The notes beneath the pieces were generated by a model. The model did not search any database, had not been told where the DNA came from, and worked only from the letters and a program-made list of their open reading frames with translations. From Dyella sp. ASV21 (GTDB taxonomy: Bacteria > Pseudomonadota > Gammaproteobacteria > Xanthomonadales > Rhodanobacteraceae): 42,171 bases of DNA. How positions within the stretch are numbered: position 1 is the stretch's first letter; the number at the start of each line of letters is the position of its first letter. Shown here piece after piece: positions 29,797 to 39,421 of the stretch. A program made the translations under genes and the position numbers. The stretch covers positions 1-42,171 of the forward strand of contig NZ_JAELTT010000037.1 in the NCBI RefSeq assembly GCF_016428975.1. The letters run 5' to 3'.

Positions 29797-32399
29797 CGGC
29801 GCACCATGCCCGAAAGTCCACCCGAAATAAGGCTCGCCACGTTGGCGAATACCAGCGGCAAAGCGATGCCGTTGGGAACCGCCAGATAGCGCGGCTCCCA
29901 CACGGGATCGAACTTGTCCTTGTACTTATGCAGCCCGCGGAAGTTATAGAAGCGCTCGCCGCGACCAAACAGGATGGCGCCGAGGCGACTCCAAAGCGGC
30001 GCGCTGCGCCGGTTCTGCAAGCCGGAGAACGGTGCCATGCCCAGGTTGAACCAACGGTAACCTTCCTGCTTGGCCCACTGCATCAGTTCCACGAACAGGA
30101 AATCCATGATGCCCGAGGTGCCATCCGGCAAGTGGCGCATCAGGTCCAGCGAGGCTTCTTCCTTGCTGTCGGTGAGGAACAGGTTGGCGAATGCCACCAG
30201 CTCTTCGCCCTGCCATACCAGCGCCATCGGCGTGCGCTCCAGATAACGCGGATCGAAGGTGCCTAGCGAGAAACCCTTCTCGCGCACACCCTTCTCGCGC
30301 ATCCACGCATCGGAAATCTGCTTGAGGCGCGGCAGCAGCGGCGTCACCGCTTCGGCCGGCACGATCTCCAGGCGGAAGCCCTCGCGGGTGAGTTTGTTGA
30401 TGGTGTTGCGCAGAACCTTCTTGGACTTGCCATCCAGATTGAACTCGGCCAGCGGCACGCGTGCTTCTTCGCCGATCTTGATCAGGTTCATGCCGACTTC
30501 CAGGTACAGGTCCAGGTCTTCCGGACGCACCTGATAGAACAGCGGCCAACCGCCTGCGCGTTCGCACAGGTCGCGAAAACTCCACACCAGTTCGCGGCGC
30601 GCTTCATCGTCCTGGCCCACGGGATCGCCCATGGCGACCCAGCTGCGGCCTTCCACGTCGTACATGATGAAGGCCTTGCTGTCGTTGCCGAACAGCAGGG
30701 TCTTGTCACCGGTCAGCGCCAAGTGCGCCTGTGCCGAGGAGTACTGCTTGATCAGCGGCAACGCCCGTTGCAGATCGCCCTCGCCGGGCAGTTGCAAGTC
30801 CGGTCGCGCCGGGCGGATCAAGTTGGCCAGCGCAAACAACAAGCCCGCTGCCGCTGCGCCCACCAGGGCGCGCAAGGCACGCGGCGCACCGCCGTGATAG
30901 AAGCTGAATTCCCACCACAGATTGCTGCTGTATTCCACGTGCTTGTAGCTGAAGCCGACCAGCCAGCCGGCGCATACCAGCACCGCCACGATGGCGATGA
31001 TCCAGCCCCACGAGAAGCTCGCACTGAACAGCGATGCACGCCGATAGAAGAGCTGATGTGCCGGCGCCAGCGCCAGCGCCAGCAGCGCGAGCAAGGTCGC
31101 TTCCTCGTAGTCGATGCCCTTGAGCAGCGAGAGCACCGCACCGAGCACCAACAGGATCAGGGTGAGCACATAGGCCGCGTCAAGACGACGCTGCAGGCCA
31201 CGGGCGAGGATGAGCAGCATCATGCCGACCACGCTGGAGAGGAAGTGGGACACTTCCAGCACCGCCAGCGGCAGCACGTCGCGCAAGATGGCCATGCGCG
31301 ACGGCAGCGCGGACGTAGCGCCCGAAAACAACAGCACCGCGCCGGAAACCAGGGTCAAGCCGGCGAAGAACGGCGGCAACAACCCGGTGAACCAGGGTGC
31401 GAGCAACGCCTTGCGACGAATGCCGCGCGCCTCGCGCACCAGCACCACCACGGTAGCCGCGCACAGCGGCAGGAAGTAATAGATCAGGCGATAAGCCGCC
31501 AGCGCGCCGAGGATGGGGGCTTCCAGGCCCTGGTTTCCTTCCGCGCCAAAGCCGGCCAGCATCACCGCCTCGAACACGCCCAGGCCGCCGGGCACGTGGC
31601 TGATCAAGCCGGCGATCTGGGCCAGCACGAAGATGGCCAGGAAGTGCCCAAAGCCCGTATCGACCTGGTTGGGCATCAGCAGATAGAGCACGTAGGCAGC
31701 CAGCCCCCAGTCCACCGCACCCACCAGAATCTGGCGCGCCGCGATCAGCGTGGAGGGGAGGCTCAGGCGCCAGCGCCACACTCGAAGCGGACGACGCAGC
31801 AGGCGATTGCCCACTAGCCACAGCAGCGGGATCAAGGTGAGCACGCTGGCCACCGGCAGGCGCCAGGCGGATAGCGGCAGGCTCGGCGGCACCGGCACCA
31901 GCAACAAGGTAACGCCGGTGAGCGCACACAGCCCCAGCCAGAAGCTGAGCGTGCAGTACACCACCACCTTGGCCACTTCCGCCGTGCTCAAGCCCGCCTG
32001 GATGTAGAAGCGGTAGCGAATAGAGCCGGATATCAGCAACGCCATGCCCAGCGCATTGCTGAAGGCGTAGCTGATGAAGGAAATCAGGCTGACCTGCGGG
32101 CCTGGCAGTCGCTTGCCGATATAGGCCAGGCCGAACCAGTCGTAGAGGATCATCACGCCGTAGCTGCCCGCGGTAAGCAGTACGGCCAAGGCTACGCGGT
32201 AGTTCTCCAGGCCATGGACGTAGCGGGCCACCTCACGGTAGCTCACCTCGCTGGCCAGGCGATGGAGTGCCCACAGCGCCAGGCACAGCATGGCGACCGA
32301 CAGCACAGGCCCAGCGAGTCGCCGCAGCCGGGCCATCAGGCCTGGCCGAGCCAGCATCTCTCCGGTTGGCGGGACCTCCGCCCCTGTCTGCTCCACCAC
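29793..32399 (-). CDS. mprF: Bifunctional lysyl-phosphatidylglycerol synthase/flippase
   Basis: MprF transfers lysine from lysyl-tRNA to phosphatidylglycerol and flips the product, lowering negative surface charge and protecting against cationic peptides and acid. The protein has 868 residues: about 500 residues of membrane helices (flippase part, with SHVPGGLGVFEAVMLAGFG) and a cytosolic C-terminal synthase from about 530 (LTGDKTLLFGNDSKAFIMYD, GDPVG and the late FNLGMAPFSGLQNR region). Some members use alanine instead; sequence alone does not settle the amino acid. I kept GTG 32399 because GGAGG lies about 10 bases upstream; ATG 32357 is possible. Confidence 0.94.
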   Translation of the reverse strand: MVEQTGAEVPPTGEMLARPGLMARLRRLAGPVLSVAMLCLALWALHRLASEVSYREVARYVHGLENYRVALAVLLTAGSYGVMILYDWFGLAYIGKRLPGPQVSLISFISYAFSNALGMALLISGSIRYRFYIQAGLSTAEVAKVVVYCTLSFWLGLCALTGVTLLLVPVPPSLPLSAWRLPVASVLTLIPLLWLVGNRLLRRPLRVWRWRLSLPSTLIAARQILVGAVDWGLAAYVLYLLMPNQVDTGFGHFLAIFVLAQIAGLISHVPGGLGVFEAVMLAGFGAEGNQGLEAPILGALAAYRLIYYFLPLCAATVVVLVREARGIRRKALLAPWFTGLLPPFFAGLTLVSGAVLLFSGATSALPSRMAILRDVLPLAVLEVSHFLSSVVGMMLLILARGLQRRLDAAYVLTLILLVLGAVLSLLKGIDYEEATLLALLALALAPAHQLFYRRASLFSASFSWGWIIAIVAVLVCAGWLVGFSYKHVEYSSNLWWEFSFYHGGAPRALRALVGAAAAGLLFALANLIRPARPDLQLPGEGDLQRALPLIKQYSSAQAHLALTGDKTLLFGNDSKAFIMYDVEGRSWVAMGDPVGQDDEARRELVWSFRDLCERAGGWPLFYQVRPEDLDLYLEVGMNLIKIGEEARVPLAEFNLDGKSKKVLRNTINKLTREGFRLEIVPAEAVTPLLPRLKQISDAWMREKGVREKGFSLGTFDPRYLERTPMALVWQGEELVAFANLFLTDSKEEASLDLMRHLPDGTSGIMDFLFVELMQWAKQEGYRWFNLGMAPFSGLQNRRSAPLWSRLGAILFGRGERFYNFRGLHKYKDKFDPVWEPRYLAVPNGIALPLVFANVASLISGGLSGMVRR

Positions 32400-32507
32400 G
32401 CGATTACCGCCTCCACATCACCCAACGCGCAGACCTTTGCTGCGACCTTCTAGGATAGCCGGTCAGGATGCCTTGCTGTTCGATCGTGGCACGTGGGGAT
32501 GACATTT

Positions 32508-32536
32508 GGTCGCGGCCGCTTCAGGCAACCGCGACC
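32508..32536. terminator. Hairpin downstream of the OPT transporter gene
   Basis: GGTCGCGG (32508-32515) pairs with CCGCGACC (32529-32536) around a 13-base loop, starting six bases past the transporter stop on the minus strand. No T-tract. It separates this gene from the mprF operon. Confidence 0.45.
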
Positions 32537-32542
32537 CCGAAA

Positions 32543-34558
32543 TCAGGATTTGGCGCCCAGCCCGTTGGCCATCCGTGCCACCCAGCGGTACATCACGAAC
32601 ACGATCGCCACAAAGGCAACGCCGCCAATCCACTGCGCCGCAGCCGCGAAGTTCGGGCCAACCAGTGCGAGCGGCGCCTCCGGATTGCTGAAGCCCAGCC
32701 TGTCTGCGAAGGCCACAATGGCCGCAATCAGCACACCGATCACGCTTTCGCCCACGATCAGACCCGAGGCCAGGAGCACGCCCAGCTGCTTGGTGCTTTC
32801 CGGCTTGGCCGAACGATCCGCGCGGCGGTCGAAGTACCAGCCGACGATCGAACCCACCACCACCATCAGCGTGCTCACGGTGGGCAGATAAATACCCAGG
32901 CCCACCGCCAGCGGCGGCAGGCTCAGATGCTTGGTGGTACGGCGGAGCACTTCGTCCACCACGATGATCGCCACGCCGATCCAGATACCGGTGACGATCA
33001 GGCTCCAATCGATATTGTTGGTGATTACGCCCTGCGCCAGCGCCGAGATCAGACCCGCCTGCGGGGCGGGCAGTGCATGCGGACCCGCACCGGCCACGCC
33101 GGCAAAGCCGTACGCGTGATTGAGCAGATCCAGCACCGGCGGAATCACCGCCGCACCCGCCACCACACCCACCACCAGCGCCACCTGCTGGCGCCACGGC
33201 GTGGCGTCCACCAGTTGGCCGGTCTTAAGGTCCTGCAGGTTGTTGTTGGCGATGGCCGCCACCGTGAACACGACCGAGGTGATGAACAACGCGAAGGCCA
33301 CCAACGCCTTGCCCGCAGACGGGTCCACATAGGGCTTCACAAAAGCCACCAGCAGCAACGCCGCGGCGATCACCACCAGAATGCCCACACCCGACAGCGG
33401 ACTGTTGGACGAGCCGATCAAACCGGCCATGTAGCCGCACACGGTGGATACGAAAAAGCCCATCAACACCACGAACGCCACGCCGCCGATGGCCAGCACG
33501 CCCAGGTGGTCGCCCAGGCCGCTGATCGAGCCGAAATAGCCCAGCAGCCAGGCGATCGGAATAAAACAAGCCAGCGTGATCAGGCCAACGATACCGATCG
33601 GGATATCACGCTCGGTACGCGGCAGGCTGTCTGCGTTGCCGGCCTTGCGCACGCGCGAGGCGGCCATGGCGCCAGCAAGCCCGCTGATCACCGGCTTGAC
33701 CAGCTTGGCCAGGGTCCAGATGGCCGACACGCCGATCGCGCCGGCACCGATAAAGCGCACCTTATGGCTCCAGGTGCCTTGCGCCAGATCAGCCACCGTG
33801 GCGCTCATGTCGCCCAGCAGGGAATAGTGCGGCACACCCCAGCCCCAGCCGATCAGCGCGCCGATCAGCATGGCGACACCCACCGACAGGCCCACCAGGT
33901 GGCCAATGGCGAACAGCGCAAAGGAAAGGTTGAAGTCAAAGCCGCTCACCGCGCCCTTGTTGCCCACGCGGAAGTAGGACACCACATCGCTGGCGAACAC
34001 CTGCGTGGCGACCACCACGGCGAACACCGCCGAGACGATCGAGCCCCACAGCACCGCCAGCAAACCGGCCTTGCCCTCTTCCACGCTGCTGGCGTTGGCA
34101 TCGTCACCGCTGCCCACCTTGAGCACCTCGGCGCAAGCCAGGCCTTCCGGATACGGCAGATCGGAGTTGGTCACCAGCGCGCGACGCAGCGGGATGGAAT
34201 ACATCACACCCAGGATGCCGCCCAGCGCGCACACCGCGAACGAGGTCCAGAAGGGGAAGCCGTTCCACCAGCCAATCATGATCATGCCGGGCAGCACGAA
34301 AATGATGGACGACAACGTGCCCGCCGCCGAGGCGATGGTCTGCACGATGTTGTTTTCCTGGATGGTCGAGTCCTTGAACCCGCGCAGCAAAGCCATCGAG
34401 ATCACCGCGGCGGGGATCGAGGTGGCAAAGGTGAGGCCGGCTTTCAGGCCAAAAAAGACGTTGGCCGCGGTGAACACCACCGTGATGATCACGCCGAGGA
34501 TAAGACCGCGGATGGTCAGCTCTTTGCGCATATCGGCGCTGGGATGGTTGCCGCTCAC
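32543..34558 (-). CDS. OPT family oligopeptide/metal-chelate transporter
   Basis: The 671-residue protein has about 14-16 membrane helices. Family motifs are FFGLKAGLTFATSIPAAVIS (35-54), QENNIVQTIASAAGTLSSII (68-87), a GSSNSPLSGVGI loop near 395 and NNNLQDLKTGQLV near 455. OPT proteins import oligopeptides or metal-peptide chelates with protons; the cargo is not deducible. The chosen start is GTG 34558, overlapping the stop of a six-codon leader ORF (GTGA). An internal ATG at residue 10 has no ribosome site. It lies downstream of def across a 237-base gap with a strong hairpin. Confidence 0.93.
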   Translation of the reverse strand: MSGNHPSADMRKELTIRGLILGVIITVVFTAANVFFGLKAGLTFATSIPAAVISMALLRGFKDSTIQENNIVQTIASAAGTLSSIIFVLPGMIMIGWWNGFPFWTSFAVCALGGILGVMYSIPLRRALVTNSDLPYPEGLACAEVLKVGSGDDANASSVEEGKAGLLAVLWGSIVSAVFAVVVATQVFASDVVSYFRVGNKGAVSGFDFNLSFALFAIGHLVGLSVGVAMLIGALIGWGWGVPHYSLLGDMSATVADLAQGTWSHKVRFIGAGAIGVSAIWTLAKLVKPVISGLAGAMAASRVRKAGNADSLPRTERDIPIGIVGLITLACFIPIAWLLGYFGSISGLGDHLGVLAIGGVAFVVLMGFFVSTVCGYMAGLIGSSNSPLSGVGILVVIAAALLLVAFVKPYVDPSAGKALVAFALFITSVVFTVAAIANNNLQDLKTGQLVDATPWRQQVALVVGVVAGAAVIPPVLDLLNHAYGFAGVAGAGPHALPAPQAGLISALAQGVITNNIDWSLIVTGIWIGVAIIVVDEVLRRTTKHLSLPPLAVGLGIYLPTVSTLMVVVGSIVGWYFDRRADRSAKPESTKQLGVLLASGLIVGESVIGVLIAAIVAFADRLGFSNPEAPLALVGPNFAAAAQWIGGVAFVAIVFVMYRWVARMANGLGAKS

Positions 34559-34575
34559 GAGTGCTTGCCCGTCAT
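34555..34575 (-). CDS. Six-codon leader ORF coupled to the OPT transporter
   Basis: ATG 34575 reads M-T-G-K-H-S then TGA, preceded by a strong GGGGAGATCACCAAC site. Its TGA overlaps the transporter's GTG start (GTGA). The best ribosome site of the region therefore serves this mini-ORF, and the transporter is probably translated by re-initiation. A sequencing frameshift that hides a longer transporter N-terminus is the alternative. Confidence 0.4.
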   Translation of the reverse strand: MTGKHS

Positions 34576-34759
34576 GTTGGTGATCTCCCCTGGTGATGCA
34601 TGGCTACGACTGCCTGCCGGTCGGCGGGCCAGCGCGTAGGGTTGCGGGATTCGCGCCTGGACGCAACGGGTTACTGCGCGGGGCATCGCGAGCGGCTCGG
34701 CTGGCCCCTTTTCGGCAGCCGGCACCGGGCAGCCCCGGCCGTGGCGTGCGGGCGCCTCT

Positions 34760-34787
34760 GCGCCCCCTCCCCGTGGGGAGAGGGCGC
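34760..34787. terminator. Strong hairpin after def
   Basis: GCGCCCCCTCCCC, GT, GGGGAGAGGGCGC pair at 12 of 13 positions, eight bases past the def stop on the minus strand. It is the third member of the CCCTC/GAGGG hairpin type in the window (also 12638 and 20200). Likely a terminator or transcript stabiliser; no T-tract. The rest of the gap to the transporter (34576-34759) shows no gene. Confidence 0.6.
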
Positions 34788-34795
34788 CGTGCCGC

Positions 34796-35335
34796 TTAGT
34801 CGTCCGCTCCGGGGTCCATGCCCGGAAACAGCACTTCGGTATAGCCAAACTTGCTGAAATCGGTGATGCGCGAGGGATAAAGCCGGCCGATCAGGTGGTC
34901 GCATTCATGCTGCACCACGCGAGCGTGGAAACCCTCCGCGGCACGGTCGATGCGCTCGCCCTTGGGGTCCACGCCCTGGTAGCGGATCAGCGTGTAGCGA
35001 TTGACCGCGCCGCGCAGGCCGGGCACGGACAGACAGCCCTCCCAGCCCTCCTCCATATCCTGCGAGAGCGGGGTAATCAGCGGATTGAGCAGGATGGTGC
35101 GTGGCACCGCGGGCGCGTCCGGATAACGCTCGGAGCGGTCAAAGCCGAAGATCACCAGTTGCAGGTCCACCCCGATCTGGGGTGCGGCCAGACCCACCCC
35201 ACCAGCGGCATGCATGGTGTCGAACATGTCAACAATCAGCGCGTCCAGCTCGGCGCTGCCGATCATTGCGTCCGGCACCGGTGGTGCCACCCGCAGCAGG
35301 CGGGGGTCACCCATTCTCAAAATCTCGCGAATCAT
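34796..35335 (-). CDS. def: Peptide deformylase
   Basis: Def removes the formyl group from the N-terminal methionine of new proteins. The protein has 179 residues from ATG 35335, with GAGG six bases upstream. All three motifs are present: [11 protein letters not shown] (45-55), EGCLSVPG (99-106, metal ligand C101) and QHECDHLIG (142-150, H143, E144 and H147). The gene is not next to fmt, unlike the usual essential copy, so the genome may hold a second deformylase. It is divergent from the cstA-type gene. Confidence 0.97.
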   Translation of the reverse strand: MIREILRMGDPRLLRVAPPVPDAMIGSAELDALIVDMFDTMHAAGGVGLAAPQIGVDLQLVIFGFDRSERYPDAPAVPRTILLNPLITPLSQDMEEGWEGCLSVPGLRGAVNRYTLIRYQGVDPKGERIDRAAEGFHARVVQHECDHLIGRLYPSRITDFSKFGYTEVLFPGMDPGADD

Positions 35336-35539
35336 GAAAAACCTCACCTGATCGGCCACTTGGCCTTTGCCGGGGAGCGGCAACGGCGACTTGCCAGTGT
35401 ACGCATCCGGCCGATACGGCGGCTGTACAAGCCGGCCGTGGGTATTCGACCAATAGCTAACGCAAGAAAGAGAATAATGCCATTGACCCCCGGGACGACG
35501 GGGACGACCCTTTCTCTGGACTGTCCAGGAGCGAACCGC

Positions 35540-37615
35540 ATGTCAACCGTCGTCGTTAAACCCAGCCCGGCAGGCAAGATCCTGTGGGCCGCCATCGCCA
35601 TCGTGGGCGCGTGGTGCCTCGGCGTTGTGGCCTTGCGCCGTGGCGAACCCATCAACGCCATCTGGCTGGTAGCCGCCTCCATTTCGGTCTTCGTGATCGG
35701 CTACCGCTTCTACAGCAAGTTCATCAACGACAAAGTGTTGCGCATGGACCCCAGCCGAGCGACCCCGGCGGTGCTGCGCAACGATGGCCTGGATTACGTA
35801 CCCACCGACAAGTGGGTGGTGTTCGGCCATCACTTCGCCGCCATCGCGGGCGCGGGCCCGCTGGTGGGCCCGGTGCTGGCCGCGCAGATGGGTTATCTGC
35901 CTGGCACGCTGTGGATTCTTTTCGGCGTGGTGTTCGCCGGCGCGGTGCAGGACTTCATGATCCTGGGCCTGTCAGTACGGCGCGACGGCCGCTCGCTGGG
36001 CAACATGCTCCGTGACGAGCTGGGCAACACCGCTGGCGTGGTCGCCATGTTCGGCGTACTGGTGCTGATGATGATCGTGCTGGCGGTGCTGGCGCTGGTC
36101 GTAGTGAAGGCGCTGACGCACAGCCCGTGGGGCACGTTCACCGTGGCGGCCACCATTCCGATCGCGCTGCTGATGGGCGTGTACCTGCGCTACGTGCGCC
36201 CCGGCAAGATTCTGGAAGTATCGATCATCGGTCTGGTGCTGCTGCTGGGCTCGATCTGGTTCGGCGCCCATGTCGCCGCTTCGCCGACGTTGTCGGCCGT
36301 ATTCGACTTCGACGCCAAGTCGCTGGCCTGGCTGCTGATCGCCTACGGCTTCTGCGCCTCCGTGCTGCCGGTGTGGCTGCTGCTGGCGCCGCGCGATTAC
36401 CTGAGCACCTTCCTCAAGATCGGTACCATCCTGCTGCTGGCGCTGGCGATTTTCCTGGCCGCGCCGACGTTGCAGATGCCGGCCGTCACCAAGTTCATCG
36501 ACGGCACGGGCCCGGTGTTCCAGGGCAACCTGTTCCCCTTCCTGTTCATCACCATCGCCTGCGGCGCGGTGTCGGGCTGGCACTCGATCATTGCCTCGGG
36601 CACCACGCCCAAGCTGCTCGCCAACGAAGGCGAGGCCCGCATGATCGGTTACGGCGGTATGTTGATGGAGGCCTTCGTCGCCATCATGGCGCTGGTGGCC
36701 GCTACCTCGCTGCACCCGGGCGTGTACTTTGCGATGAATTCGCCGGGCGCACTGATCGGCACCACCGCCCAGGAAGCGGCCACCACCATCAGCCAATGGG
36801 GCTTTGTGGTGACGCCCGATGAGCTGCTCACCACCGCCAAGAACATTGGCGAGTCGACCGTGCTCAGCCGCGCCGGCGGTGCGCCGACACTGGCGGTGGG
36901 CATGGCCCAGCTGCTGCACCGCGTCGTTCCCGGCGAAGGCATGATGGCCTTCTGGTACCACTACGCGATCCTGTTCGAAGCGCTGTTCATCCTGACCACG
37001 GTGGATGCGGGCACGCGCGTGGGCCGCTTCATGATCCAGGAGATCGCCGGCCTCATCCACAAACCGCTGCAGCACACCGAGTCATGGACCGGCAACCTGC
37101 TCGCCACCGCGATCTGCGTGGGTCTGTGGGGCTATTTCCTCTACCAGGGTGCGGTGGATCCACTGGGCGGCATCAATACACTGTGGCCGCTGTTCGGCAT
37201 CGCCAACCAGATGCTGGCCGCGGTGGCGCTGATGTTGGCCACGGTGGTCACGGTCAAGCTCAAGCGCGAGCGCTATGTGCTGGTGCCTGGCATTCCCGCG
37301 ATCTGGCTGGTGATATGCACGCTCACGGCGGGCTGGGAAAAACTCAGCGGCCCGATCAGCTTCACCGCCGCCGCCAACAAGTACGCAGCCGCGGCCGCCG
37401 ACGGCAAGCTGCTCGCGCCCGCCAAAACCGTGGAAGAAATGCAGCGCATTGTCACCAACAACTATGTGGATGCCGCCCTCACCGGCGTATTCATGTTGCT
37501 GGTGCTGAGCATGCTGGGCTTTACGATCAATGCGATCGTCAAGGCCTGGCGTATCAACCACCCCACGGCCCATGAAGAGCCGTACGTGGCCCTGGGAAGG
37601 GTGCCCAGCCGTTGA
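35540..37615 (+). CDS. cstA: CstA/BtsT-family carbon starvation transporter
   Basis: The 691-residue protein has about 16-18 membrane helices and is homologous to E. coli CstA and BtsT, which import pyruvate or peptides on nutrient limitation. It has a [20 protein letters not shown] loop (conserved near the N-terminus), [35 protein letters not shown] and [17 protein letters not shown] 35540 has AGGAGCGAACCGC upstream. A small YbdD/YjiX-like gene follows 11 bases later, the standard partner. The 204-base upstream gap holds no obvious promoter that I can name. Confidence 0.95.
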   Translation: MSTVVVKPSPAGKILWAAIAIVGAWCLGVVALRRGEPINAIWLVAASISVFVIGYRFYSKFINDKVLRMDPSRATPAVLRNDGLDYVPTDKWVVFGHHFAAIAGAGPLVGPVLAAQMGYLPGTLWILFGVVFAGAVQDFMILGLSVRRDGRSLGNMLRDELGNTAGVVAMFGVLVLMMIVLAVLALVVVKALTHSPWGTFTVAATIPIALLMGVYLRYVRPGKILEVSIIGLVLLLGSIWFGAHVAASPTLSAVFDFDAKSLAWLLIAYGFCASVLPVWLLLAPRDYLSTFLKIGTILLLALAIFLAAPTLQMPAVTKFIDGTGPVFQGNLFPFLFITIACGAVSGWHSIIASGTTPKLLANEGEARMIGYGGMLMEAFVAIMALVAATSLHPGVYFAMNSPGALIGTTAQEAATTISQWGFVVTPDELLTTAKNIGESTVLSRAGGAPTLAVGMAQLLHRVVPGEGMMAFWYHYAILFEALFILTTVDAGTRVGRFMIQEIAGLIHKPLQHTESWTGNLLATAICVGLWGYFLYQGAVDPLGGINTLWPLFGIANQMLAAVALMLATVVTVKLKRERYVLVPGIPAIWLVICTLTAGWEKLSGPISFTAAANKYAAAAADGKLLAPAKTVEEMQRIVTNNYVDAALTGVFMLLVLSMLGFTINAIVKAWRINHPTAHEEPYVALGRVPSR

Positions 37616-37626
37616 GGAGGGCGATC

Positions 37627-37821
37627 ATGAAAACGACCCTGCAAGCCATTCGCAAGTGGGCGGTGCAAACCGCCCGCCTGTGCTGCGGCATTCCGGACTA
37701 CGACGTGTATGTGAAGCACCTGCGCGACCACCACCCGGAGCGCCCGGTGCCCAGCTACAAGGAGTTCTTCCGCGAGCGGCAGATTGCTCGCTACAAGGGC
37801 ACCGGCGGCCGCTGCTGCTAA
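37627..37821 (+). CDS. YbdD/YjiX family small protein (DUF466)
   Basis: The protein has 64 residues from ATG 37627, preceded by GAGGAGGGCGATC. It carries the family pattern CGIPDYDVYVKHLRDHHPER with PSYKEFFRERQIARY and ends in two cysteines (GRCC). Genes of this family follow cstA/btsT in many bacteria and are thought to act with the transporter, though the mechanism is not settled. A strong terminator lies 18 bases after the stop. Confidence 0.92.
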   Translation: MKTTLQAIRKWAVQTARLCCGIPDYDVYVKHLRDHHPERPVPSYKEFFRERQIARYKGTGGRCC

Positions 37822-37839
37822 GCACCGGCGATTCACAGC

Positions 37840-37876
37840 AAGGCCATGCCTCGCGCCCCGGGGCATGGCCTTTCTT
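37840..37876 (+). terminator. Rho-independent terminator of the cstA operon
   Basis: AAGGCCATGCC (37840-37850) pairs perfectly with GGCATGGCCTT (37862-37872) around an 11-base loop, followed by TTTCTTGT. Stem, loop and T-rich tail make this the clearest protein-operon terminator in the window. Confidence 0.88.
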
Positions 37877-37963
37877 GTGTCTGAACGCAGCACTGGGCTT
37901 TCGCTGCCATTCCCTTCATCATCGGGAAGCCACCCTGCTCCATCCTGCCCACCGCGCTTCTCC

Positions 37964-38470
37964 ATGACCGAACATCACCTCAGTCAACCCACCTCCGAGA
38001 TCGAAGCACAACACAGCCTCGGCTTGCGCATCATCGCCATCTACAAGGCGGTGAAGACCGTATGCCTGATCCTGGTCGCGGCCTTCGCCTTTCACCTGGA
38101 TCGCGCACAGAACTTCGAAAAGCTGGTGCATTGGCTGGAGCACCTCTCGCTCACCGACAGCAATGGCCTGCGCTGGCGACTGGTGGAACTGCTGCAGCAG
38201 ATGGGGCCGAGCAAGTTCGTGGCTATCGGGCTGGTGGCGCTGGCTTACGCGGCGATCTTCGCCACCGAAGGCATCGGCCTGTGGCTGCGCAAGCACTGGG
38301 CGGAGTGGTTCACCGTGGTCGCCACCGGCTCGCTCATCCCGCTGGAACTGTACGAAACGGTGCACAAGTTCAGCTGGTTGAAGCTGGGAGCATTGGTGGC
38401 GAACGTGGCCATCGTGGTGTATCTGGTGCGCATCGCGATGCAACCGCGGCCGCCCAAGGTACGCAAGTAA
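37964..38470 (+). CDS. DUF2127 family membrane protein
   Basis: The protein has 168 residues from ATG 37964. It starts LGLRIIAIYKAVKTVCLILV, the DUF2127 signature, and has four hydrophobic helices, including FVAIGLVALAYAAIFATEGI and LKLGALVANVAIVVYLVRIA. Between helices is the conserved GLWLRKHWAEWFTVVATGSL with IPLELYE. Family function is unknown. The ribosome site is weak, and the gene lies beyond the cstA terminator, so it probably has its own promoter. It is convergent with the EamA gene. Confidence 0.88.
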   Translation: MTEHHLSQPTSEIEAQHSLGLRIIAIYKAVKTVCLILVAAFAFHLDRAQNFEKLVHWLEHLSLTDSNGLRWRLVELLQQMGPSKFVAIGLVALAYAAIFATEGIGLWLRKHWAEWFTVVATGSLIPLELYETVHKFSWLKLGALVANVAIVVYLVRIAMQPRPPKVRK

Positions 38471-38498
38471 GGTCGGCTCAACGGGTTCAAACGGTTGG

Positions 38499-38516
38499 CA
38501 CGCGCACCAGCGCGTG
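38499..38516. terminator. Hairpin between convergent genes
   Basis: CACGCG-CACCAG-CGCGTG is a 6-bp stem, with an outer GGCTCA (38475) / TGAGCC (38515) pairing as an alternative fold. It lies in the 51-base gap between the convergent DUF2127 and EamA genes. No T-tract is present. Confidence 0.4.
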
Positions 38517-38521
38517 AGCCG

Positions 38522-39421
38522 TCACACTTCGTGATGCAGCCCTTCCGCCGTCACTGCGCTGCTGCGGGGAGCGAGTTCCACCAGGTACATGGCGGCCAGC
38601 ACCAAGGCGCCGCCGGCGAGCATGCGCCAGGTGAGTGCATCCTGGCCGAAGCACACCGCGAAGCCTGCGGCGAACACCGGTTCCAGCGTCATCACGATGG
38701 CTGCGCGCGTGGCCGAAAGATGGGCTTGCGCCCAGGTCTGCATCAGCATGGCGCCCGCGCCAGCCGCGAGCGCCATGTAGAGCACGGCCAACCATGCGCC
38801 ACCGTCCGGCGGGAGCTGCGGCCCCTTGGGCAAAGTGGCGAGCACGCAAACCATGGCGATCACCAGCATCTGCACGGTAGACAAGGCAAACGCACTGCCC
38901 GGCCGCGACCAGTTGCCCAGCCCCACGATATGCAAGCCATACAGCGCGGCGGAGGCTAACGTAAGCCACACGCCATAGCTGATGCTCAAGCCATGCAGCG
39001 CCAACAAAGCAAGGCCGCCGACCGACAGCAGCACGGCGATCCAGGTGACCGACGGCAAACGCTGGCGCAACAGCACCGTGCCGAGCAGCGGGGTGAACAC
39101 CACATACATGCCGGTGGCAAAGCCACTGATGCTGGCCGAGGTATGTTGCAGCCCGGTCGTCTGCAGCAGTTGCGCCACGCCATACACGGCCCCCAGCACA
39201 ATGCCTTGCAGCCACTCCCGGCGACTGAGGCGCATCAACGGTCGATGGAATACCAGCACCATCGCCGCCGCTGCCACCGCGAAACGCACCGCCAGAAAGT
39301 CGGCCACGGCCATGCGCGCCACCAGATCCTTGATCAGGAAAAAGGTGGAACCCCAAATAGCGGTAACGGCGATCAGCCCCAGGGTCGCCAGCGTGCCGGC
39401 GCGCGATTGCCTGTCGCTCAT
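38522..39421 (-). CDS. EamA/DMT family transporter
   Basis: The protein has 299 residues with ten helices in two EamA repeats. The N-terminal IWGSTFFLIKDLVARM motif and the second-repeat ending MTLEPVFAAGFAVCFGQDAL are typical of drug/metabolite exporters. The start at ATG 39421 overlaps the glycosyltransferase stop as ATGA, so translation is coupled. Substrate unknown. The pairing with a glycosyltransferase hints at, but does not prove, an envelope-related role. Confidence 0.92.
   Translation of the reverse strand: MSDRQSRAGTLATLGLIAVTAIWGSTFFLIKDLVARMAVADFLAVRFAVAAAAMVLVFHRPLMRLSRREWLQGIVLGAVYGVAQLLQTTGLQHTSASISGFATGMYVVFTPLLGTVLLRQRLPSVTWIAVLLSVGGLALLALHGLSISYGVWLTLASAALYGLHIVGLGNWSRPGSAFALSTVQMLVIAMVCVLATLPKGPQLPPDGGAWLAVLYMALAAGAGAMLMQTWAQAHLSATRAAIVMTLEPVFAAGFAVCFGQDALTWRMLAGGALVLAAMYLVELAPRSSAVTAEGLHHEV

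Noticed and set aside
32468-34639. Long plus-strand open frame (about 720 codons) opposite the OPT transporter
   Set aside because: It is rich in H, Q and R with no domain pattern, and lies wholly antisense to a clear membrane transporter. It is a shadow of GC-rich coding sequence.
35972-37075. Minus-strand open frame opposite the cstA-type gene
   Set aside because: Composition (H, Q, R, G) and lack of motifs mark it as an antisense shadow of the transporter.
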